Positions 58,101 through 64,000 of a stretch of 64,000 nt of DNA are shown piece after piece. A model generated the notes under the pieces. The model saw only the letters and a list, made by a program, of their open reading frames with translations. It was not told the origin of the DNA and ran no database searches. Made by a program: the position numbers and the translations under genes. The stretch is from Dastarcus helophoroides (Eukaryota; Arthropoda; Insecta; Coleoptera; Bothrideridae), in NCBI GenBank assembly GCA_028583605.1, contig CM053328.1, positions 8,070,527-8,134,526 on the forward strand, written 5' to 3'. The stretch's first letter is position 1. Every line of letters starts with the position of its first letter.

Positions 58101-61100
58101 CCTGCAAAGTTTCCATTTTTCCTAAATATTTTATAAAAAGAAATTTTCTCGAAATTTCCATTTTTCCTGAAAGTGTTGTTCTTAAAATTTCTTCTAAAAG
58201 TTCCAACTTCTCCAGATTTTTCTTTGTGTTCCTCTAATTTGCTTTAAAAATGTCAAGTTTTTGCACGACACTGACAATTTAAAGTTCATTTTATTTTGTA
58301 GTTTTGACAAAAAATGTTTGGAAAAAACCCTGAAAGTTTTACGAAAGATTCAACATTTTGGGAAAAACAAAAAATTTCGACTTTTTTGTAAAGATGTTTC
58401 AAAGTTTTTTTTAAATTTCTATTTTTTTTTCCAAGAAATGTTCCTTTTTTTATATAAATTTGTGTTTTTCTGTAAACATTTTATACAAAGAATTTTTTTT
58501 TGAAATTTCGAGTTTTCCTGGAGATTTTGCCTTTAAAATATTTTTTCCTGTAGAAATTTTAATTTCTCTCTAATTTGCTTTGGAAATTTAAAAGTTTTTT
58601 AACGAAACTTTAATATTTTAAAGTTCATTTTATTTTGTAATTTTGATAAGAAACCAAAAATTGTTAAGTATAAGTTTAGGGAAAATAAACTTCAAATTTG
58701 CATAAAAATAAGAAAACTTTGGGAAAAATATTGAAATTTCAAGAAAAAATGCACCTTGTAAATTTTATTCTTTTTCACAATTTCATATTTCTCTAAATAA
58801 TTACTACTGCTGTAGGACCAAAAAAAATTCTGAATCGGAATTTCCAATTTTTCTAGAAATGTTAAATTTATTTTTGAAATTCTCAAGTTCGAATTTAAAA
58901 TTCTAATTTCGGTAAAAAAAGATCGAAATTTAAAGATTAAACTCAAAATTTCAAACGAAAGCAGATTATATTTCTAGAAAAAGTTGAAATTTCTTATTAG
59001 TAAACAACATTTTTCAAAAAAAAATAACATTTTCAGAATTAAAGAAAACAAAATTTTTTTTGAAATAAATTGTCAAAATATTCTTCTAATTTCGACTTTT
59101 AAAGTGGAAATTATTGAAATTTTTGAGAAAAAGGGTCAGCATTTCCAGAAAAGTTTCAAAATTTCGAAATTAAAATTAATCAAAATGTTGAAAAAAAAAA
59201 TCATTAACAATTTACTGCTCTAATTTAATTTTTTCTAGTAATTTTCAAGTTCCAGAGAAATTTCAAAAACCAAATATTCTAGCTTGAAGCCAATTTTTTG
59301 TGATTAAAATTTAAATTTTGGCAATTTATTTGTACATAAAATGCAGATTTTTTTTGGAAATTTGTTTCAAAACTTTGCACAATTTTAAAAATAGAAATTT
59401 TTGGTTTAATTTTTTAAATTCAAGTTTTATTTGAAAATTTTTCTCAAAAAATGTAAATCTAAAAAGAAAAACATTACCACTTTTAAAAATAAAGCTAGTT
59501 ATCAGAAAAGTGGAATTAAAAAAAGTCAAATCTTAAAAAATTTTGAAATTTTCATAGAAAGTCAAATTTTCAAAAGAAAATAAGGATTTGAAAAAAATTT
59601 TAATTTTTAAAATGGTCGACATTTTCAATAATTTTGGGAATGTGAATAAAAGACGAATTTTTGGAAAAATATCGACATTTAAAATAAATTGCAGAGTTTT
59701 TAATTAAATTTTCAAAGAAGCTGAAAATTTTGAATATTGGAGGAAACTCAAAATTATCGAAAAATTCGTAATTATCAAAAAAGTTAAAATTTTGAAAAGA
59801 GTTTTCATTAGTTCAAGTTTACAAAAAAATCTTTTCTTTTAAGTCGAAGATATAATTGGAAATGTTTAAAAAATGTGTAAATACAATTTTAAAAAAAGTT
59901 CGAATTTTTCAAAAAAAAGTCAAGTTTTCAAAAAGATTCGAAATTTTGAAAAAAAAGTCGAAGATTAGTCGAAAATTTCAATAAAAGGTTTTAAGAAACG
60001 TCTGACTAAAAAAAATTACAATTTTCAAATAAAGGATCGACAGTTTGCAAAAAATGTCAAGATTTTGAAAATAGTTGAAAATAAAAAAAATAGTCAAAAT
60101 TTTTAAGTTTCCCAAAAATTAGAAATTTTGGAAAATGACTAAAATTTTGAAAAGTGGGAATTAAAATAAAAAGTCAAGAATTTCAAAAAAGTGCAGATTT
60201 AAGAAAATGTTAAAATTTTCAATAAAGAAAGTCGAAATTTGTTGACAATGCAAAAATTTTCAAAATCTTTCAAATTTCCGAAAGAAGTCAAAATTTTGCA
60301 AAAGAAGAAATTTTCAAAAAAAAGGGAAATTTATAGTCAAAACTAGAACAAAATTTCAAAATTTGCAAAAGATTTTAGAAGTTTTATCGAATTTACGAAA
60401 TAATTCGAAATTTTAAAAAAGTTTAAATTTTGAATAGTTGTGAAATTTGCACCCAACCTTTCAATAAAAATCAAAATTTTCGAAACCGGAATATTGAAAA
60501 CAACTGCAAATTATCAGATAGTTCGAGGTTTTCAAAAGTCGAAATATTGAGAAGTTAAAATTTTGGAAAATTTTTGGTAGTTAAAATTTGCAAAGTGAAA
60601 CATTTTTTTAAAAGTTGAGATTTTAGCTCAAAAAAATTAAACTTTTGAAAAAATGTCGAACATTTCATAAAATTTCAGAATTGAAAAAAAATGTAAATTT
60701 TGAAAGAATTTCGAAAATTAAGAAGTAGCGAAAATTTCATCAACAAAAAAATCAAAAAATAATCGAAACTTCGCAAAAAAAGTCGAAATTGTGAAAAATA
60801 TTTGACATTTAAATAAAAACCAGTCGAAATTATTGAGAATCAAAATTTTCAATGAAAAAAATTATAATTTTCCAAAAAAAAATATAAACTAAGATAACGT
60901 TTAGAAAAAAGTCTAAAATTTTGAAAGTAAAAAGTCCAGTTTTGAAAAAATTTACAGTAAAGGTAAGAATTTTCAAATGGTAAAAATTAAAAAAAAATGT
61001 AATAATTAATTTTCAAAAAAAATTACAAAAAAAACCAGAACACCGACAGGTCTAGATATTTACGAAAATACGGATATTTTTTAAAGAGTATTCACACTTT

Positions 61101-63175
61101 CAGAAAAGTCAATAGTTAAAAATAAAATAAGGTCGAGATTACAAAAAGAAAATCTAAATTTTGTAATAGGGTCCAAATTAAGAATAATAATATAATAATA
61201 AGAAAAAATTCAACCTTTCAAAAAACGCGACATTATCAAAAGTTTTCATTGTCAAGTTTTCAAAGAAATCTAAAAATTTTTGAAAAGTAACTTTTTGAAA
61301 ATGTCGAAATTTTCATTCGAAATATATATATATATATATATACCGGGTGTTTTTTTTAGTTGGGAGGTTACCTTTATATGGAATACTACTTATTATAAAG
61401 GCAAACTGATTTTGTCGATGGGACTAATCGGGGTTGAACTATCTTCTAAAAATATTTTCAACTTCCCCCCACTACCGATTATACCGGTAGTAGACATCAA
61501 CTTTCTTATTTTAAATGGCAACCCACAAATTTTATGTTTTATTTGGTTTTTACGTAAAAAAATAAGGTGAGTTTATGTATACATGTTTATCACTACCTTT
61601 GATTGTTTTAAAGATATTTCAATTTTTCGAAAAAAAATGACAAAAAAGAGGGTTATTTTGACTCTTTGTATCTTTTTTATTATTTGCAGTAAAAACATGA
61701 AATTTAAGTTAAAGTCAGGAAATATTATAAAGACTATAATAACGTAAACAGATTTTACATTTATTATACAGAGTGATGGAAAATTTATAATCTTTGCTGT
61801 TTTTGTTTGATTCAAAAAAACTCTGTTTTTTTAAATAGGAACTATATGTTTTTTAATCATATTTGAATTCTTCACATAAAAAGAAGAAAAAAGTTAAATT
61901 ACTTATTTTTTAAAATTTTGTGCCGTTACGGAGGTATTTTACATAAATCTCAAAATAAAAAACATCAAACATTTCTTGTTTGTTCAAGTAGGAAATTAAC
62001 TGTGGGCAATAAAAGCTTAAAGAATTAATCATAATAAGTAATAGAAAACAAAAATAATTGACAAAAAATTTACATCAAGAACAACAAGGGCGGTCTTCTC
62101 TTTCAATACATTTAAAGACATATTTTAAGATTTCTAATTGAGTAACGTTTTTAAGCACATCCGATTGTTCCTAGCAATATGCTTGTCATGCAGTAGTCGT
62201 AAAAAAAATTATTTAAAAATTTCCATTTTAATTTTCATTGTAAAATTTAACGCTTAAATATCCTAAGTTCTAATCTAACAGCATAACAGTTAAAGGACGA
62301 ATTTTCTTGAACATTTGTTGTTGATTTCGATTACTCCAAAAATGAGAAGTCTGTTTAACAAACCATTTTTACGAAACTTACATTCGTGGCTACCTAAACA
62401 TTTTTCAGTAAGTATTCTAACAATTAGCCAAAAACTTGTTCGTCTTGTGCGGTTATCTTTTAAATGTTATTTGGCCTAAAATTTTTAAGCCTTGTGGTTG
62501 TGTTTTTTTTTTAATTTTGTTGACTACTACCAAGTAGCTACTAAAAAAAAAAGACATATTTTTCTTTTTCATTTTGCATTATATCTCTGTAAAGGTGCAG
62601 AATTTTAAAAAATTAGCCATATAACTTTTTTCTTCTTTTTACGTGAGGAATTCAAAAATGTTTAAAAAACACATAGTTCCCATTTAAAAAAACGGAGTTT
62701 TTTTGAATAAAACAAAAACGATAAAGATCACAAAATTTCCATCACCCTGTGTAATAAATGTAAAACTTGATTACATTATTACAGTCTCCATAATATTTCA
62801 TGACTTCAACCCAAATTTCATGTTTTTATTGCAAATAATAAAAAAGATACAAAGAGTGAAAATAACCCTCTTTTCTGTCAGTTTTTTCCGAAAAATTGAA
62901 ATATCTTAAAAACTACCAAAGATAGCAATAAATATGTATACATAAACTCATCTTATTTTTCTACGTAGAATCCAAATAAAATATAAAATTTGGGGGTTGC
63001 TATTTAAAATAAGAAAGTTGATGTCTACTTCGGGTAAAACCGGAAGTGGGAGGAAGTTGAAAATATTTTTGAAAGGTAGTTTAGTCCCGATTAGCCATAT
63101 CAACAAAATCAGTTTACCTTTATAATGAATGATACTCCATATAAAGGTAACCCCCGAACTAAAAAAAAACACCCA

Positions 63176-63214
<39 letters not shown>

Positions 63215-63654
63215 AAAACGCTAAACATTGTCGCAGCACCCCCATTAGTTTTGACTACGAGCCGCCACTGTAAAGGGGTAAACTCTATCTAAACTTAACC
63301 ATAAATAACACTAGTATCAGTGCTTTTATTCTAGCCTGTGTATATTTTCAGGTGGCACTTACCCGGCGTATTCTGGATGTATGATGACAGAATCAATATC
63401 CGAAACTTGGCTGTGTTCCTCCACTTTTTTGGTTAAGGTTCCAGCGATAATTCTATATCTATGGAAAATAGATTTTCCTACACAGTTGGCAGCAATAAGT
63501 ACGTAATTCAAGGAAATTATTGAACCGCCACAGATGTGGGTCCATCTGGTAATAGGTATTCCTTTTAGAGCTGATTGGTAGGAGATTTGGTGAGGATATT
63601 CGCCATTTTTGGCGTCATTGCCTCCGATTATTCGAAGGTTTTGACACGTTGAAG
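45893..63654 (-). CDS. SPH-C: chymotrypsin-fold serine protease homologue with all three triad positions Asn (exons 2-4)
   Basis: The exons are 63654-63363 (292 nt), 51673-51468 (206 nt) and 46146-45893 (254 nt). Phases match SPH-B exactly, so a 46-nt first exon like SPH-B's would give about 265 residues; it must lie beyond 64000. A normal activation site R-IIGG is present. His57 is Asn (LIAANC), Asp102 is Asn (HNIALLKV), Ser195 is Asn (GDNGG) and Ser214 is Val (LVWETNPCG). Structural cysteines and the chymotrypsin C-terminal helix remain, ending NKHIKS. Unlike SPH-B it has no Thr/Pro tail. The intact frame over three exons with clean splice sites argues for a functional non-proteolytic secreted protein rather than a dying gene. 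Introns of 11.7 and 5.3 kb are nearly all mobile DNA. Confidence 0.87.
46244..46323. mobile_element. MITE P, left part, split by hAT shell H6
   Basis: AAAAATTGAAATAAAAATC, TTCTGAAACCAAGAAAC and ACAACAAAGGTTGCT continue across the H6 insertion into 51276-51421. It lies in SPH-C intron 3. Confidence 0.78.
46324..51275. mobile_element. hAT-like non-autonomous shell H6, 5.0 kb
   Basis: It starts CAGGCATGAGCAAGAACC and ends GGTTGCTCATCTCTA. The flanks TTCTAACA and CTCTAACG match at 6 of 8, and CTCTAACG is the intact MITE P sequence at that point, confirming an 8-bp duplication. The left two thirds is AAATTTTCAAAAA-type satellite; the right third is a 642-bp tandem array. Subterminal GTGCGGCCCGCGCAAAA-like and TTGGCCCGCTG words resemble hAT subterminal motifs. 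No transposase was seen. Confidence 0.82.
48720..51255. repeat. 642-bp tandem array inside H6
   Basis: CCTAGGCAATTTTCATTGG begins at 49358, 50001 and 50642, a spacing of 643 and 641. The units run from GTTGAAACTACAAAAAATTTGG through the satellite to TTGGCCCGCTGTAAAAAAGG; partial copies stand at each edge (from about 48790 and to about 51255). Three to four units are present, very similar to one another. The unit end is the hAT right subterminal sequence, so the array seems to have grown from the element's own end. Confidence 0.85.
51276..51421. mobile_element. MITE P, right part, split by H6
   Basis: CTCTAACGTGTTTCGATAGCC then GCTTGGCTATCGAAACGCG and on to TTTCAAGGGACAAGATTTG and AACCAAGGACCA. 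This completes the copy begun at 46244. Confidence 0.8.
51468..51673 (-). CDS. SPH-C exon 3 with Asp102 position
   Basis: Acceptor AAATTCTAG, donor GTAAGA. It encodes SPHNIALLKV (Asn at Asp102) and LTGWGSV. Confidence 0.87.
51925..52260 (-). pseudogene. hAT transposase C-terminal dimerisation domain, decayed
   Basis: On -, frame-shifting pieces read ITIPMASAEAE, CFSSLER, then CQERLSALTM and, further on, KERRMDF. This is the usual hAT C-terminal dimerisation domain order (as in ZMYM1-like transposases). Stops and shifts rule out function. Weaker traces continue to about 52650. Confidence 0.72.
52678..55826. mobile_element. hAT-like shell H4, 3.1 kb, nested in H3
   Basis: TGAGTGGCGGCTCGCG on the left and TAGCCGCCACAGC on the right are inverted, with an 8-bp duplication AGATTATA (52670-52677 and 55827-55834). 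Subterminal GCAGCACCCCCAATT and GCAGCACCCCCTCTAG match those of H5, so H4 and H5 are one family. The interior is TTTCGAAATTTT-type satellite; no transposase is present. Confidence 0.82.
56273..57568 (+). mobile_element. Second mariner-like element, defective
   Basis: CGAGGTGTATTAAAAAGTAAGG and CTTACTTTTTGAACACAGCTTG form inverted ends, with TA on each side; 1296 bp. Distinct from the irritans copy at 11139. It lies in SPH-C intron 2 between H3 and H5. Confidence 0.86.
56520..57500 (+). pseudogene. Broken mariner transposase (non-irritans)
   Basis: Readable parts on + are HRITIREVVEDFG (helix-turn-helix), MRRVSAKFVPK, VITGDESWVYGYD (first catalytic Asp), VKVLLTIFFDY and, after stops, CDFFLFPKLKRP (third Asp region). 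It ends EKCFEDWKKR and EGDYFEG. The second Asp stands in a degraded HYDNASSHSW segment. Several frame changes between 56900 and 57330 make it inactive. Confidence 0.82.
57614..63270. mobile_element. hAT-like shell H5, 5.7 kb, satellite-filled
   Basis: CAGTGGCGGCACTGTGG and GAGCCGCCACTG ends, perfect 8-bp duplication TAAAGGGG (57606-57613 and 63271-63278). Subterminal GCAGCACCCCCAATT / GCAGCACCCCCATTAG link it to H4. The left half of its interior resembles H4, and 59500-61300 is AAATTTTCAAAAAAG-type satellite. A long-inverted-repeat element is nested near the right end. No transposase was seen. It lies in SPH-C intron 2. Confidence 0.87.
61322..63212. mobile_element. Long-inverted-repeat element in a TA microsatellite
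   Basis: The core element is about 61343-63177, between (TA)n tracts at 61322-61342 and 63178-63212. The left end CCGGGTGTTTTTTTTAGTT is matched by AACTAAAAAAAAACACCCAG on the right. The inverted arms extend for about 500 bases (61343-61860 with 62660-63177), including GGCAAACTGATTTTGTCGATG-like and AATCTTTGCTGTTTTTG-like segments. The loop is unique AT-rich sequence. The family is not recognised. Short frames in the arms are mirror images of each other, not genes. Confidence 0.78.
63363..63654 (-). CDS. SPH-C exon 2 with activation site and His57 position
   Basis: Acceptor AATTTTCAG, donor GTAAGT. It encodes NLRIIGGNDA, HICGGS and LIAANC; the AAC codon at 63485-63487 replaces His57. The preceding exon would end in phase 1. 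Confidence 0.88.
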
Positions 63655-63689
63655 CTGAAAATTGTTTGCTATAAATGTCTGATGTCGAG

Positions 63690-63838
63690 AGAAATCCGTA
63701 TCTCTCTGAAGATGATAGCTTGGCTATCGAAACGCATTAGAGCAACCTTTGTTGTGTTTCTAATTCTTTCTTGGTTTCAGGAGACCAGATTTGTATTTCA
63801 ATTTTTGAAGATAACCAAAGACCAGTTCATTTCAACAA
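63690..63838. mobile_element. MITE P, right-arm half copy
   Basis: CTCTGAAGATGATAGCTTGG, TATCGAAACGCATTAGAGC and TTCAGGAGACCAG, ending AACCAAAGACCAGTTC. It lies in SPH-C intron 1; nothing further is recognised up to 64000. Confidence 0.76.
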
Positions 63839-64000
63839 AAAAATCCTAAGTGTAACCTTATAATTAATTTTTTTTTCAAAATTTCAAGTGGTCAATAAAT
63901 GTTTTTCTTGTTAATTGTGAGATTTGGCCTTTTTAGGGCATCTTACTTTTTCAGAGCCATTTTTAGCTATTCGTTTTTGCCTAATTTAACGTGTTGTTCA

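Noticed and set aside
61280..63172. Pairs of similar frames on opposite strands (VTFIW...GKLIL and KTAKIINFPS-type)
   Set aside because: They are mirror copies in the inverted arms of one element and have no independent coding signal.

Overview
The window looks like nuclear DNA from an insect: AT-rich, with spliced genes, polyadenylation signals and a TATA plus TCAGTT-initiator promoter, and mariner, pogo/Tigger, hAT and non-LTR elements throughout. I cannot name the order with confidence. I saw no tRNA, rRNA, CRISPR array or prokaryotic operon.

Four host genes can be reconstructed by joining exons whose splice sites and phases agree. (1) The last two exons of a chymotrypsin-fold gene, SPH-A, lie on + at 7244-7779. 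(2) A secreted lipase/phospholipase-A1-like gene lies on -, with four exons between 21761 and 8287, 310 codons and an intact Ser-Asp-His triad. (3) A complete chymotrypsin-fold gene, SPH-B, lies on -, with four exons between 43349 and 35160 and 303 codons. (4) A third, SPH-C, lies on -, with exons 2-4 between 63654 and 45893; its first exon is beyond the right edge. All three protease-fold genes have lost catalytic residues while keeping open frames and matching intron phases. They are serine protease homologues (pseudo-enzymes): SPH-B has Asn at the His57 and Ser195 positions, SPH-C has Asn at all three triad positions, and SPH-A has Asn at Asp102 and Asp at Ser195.

The rest is mostly repeats, and every long intron examined is largely mobile DNA. 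1-7240: diverged satellite with a 146-bp tandem array, split by a 2.6-kb DNA transposon with 183-bp inverted ends (copy 1, nonsense mutation). 8.8-12.6 kb: MITEs, an inverted satellite block and a dead irritans-type mariner, all in lipase intron 2. 13.5-21.3 kb: palindromes, then a 7.2-kb hAT-like shell filled with AAAATTTCGAC-type satellite, in lipase intron 1. 21.9-30.5 kb: a nest up to four levels deep just upstream of the lipase start. A non-LTR fragment is split by a pogo element, which is split by transposon copy 2 (intact 609-codon ORF) and by a second non-LTR copy, which is split by a 577-bp MITE. 35-43 kb: SPH-B with MITEs in its introns and a 4.2-kb hAT-like shell in intron 1. 46-63 kb: SPH-C, whose introns hold further hAT shells with 8-bp target duplications, a second dead mariner and a long-inverted-repeat element sitting in a TA microsatellite.

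The most interesting items are the triad-erased protease family, the twin inverted transposons, the satellite-filled hAT shells, and a recurring CTGAAGA-hairpin-GAAACG motif in two separate repeat families. All coordinates come from reading the sequence by eye; exon joins, element names and family assignments have not been tested by alignment or transcripts.
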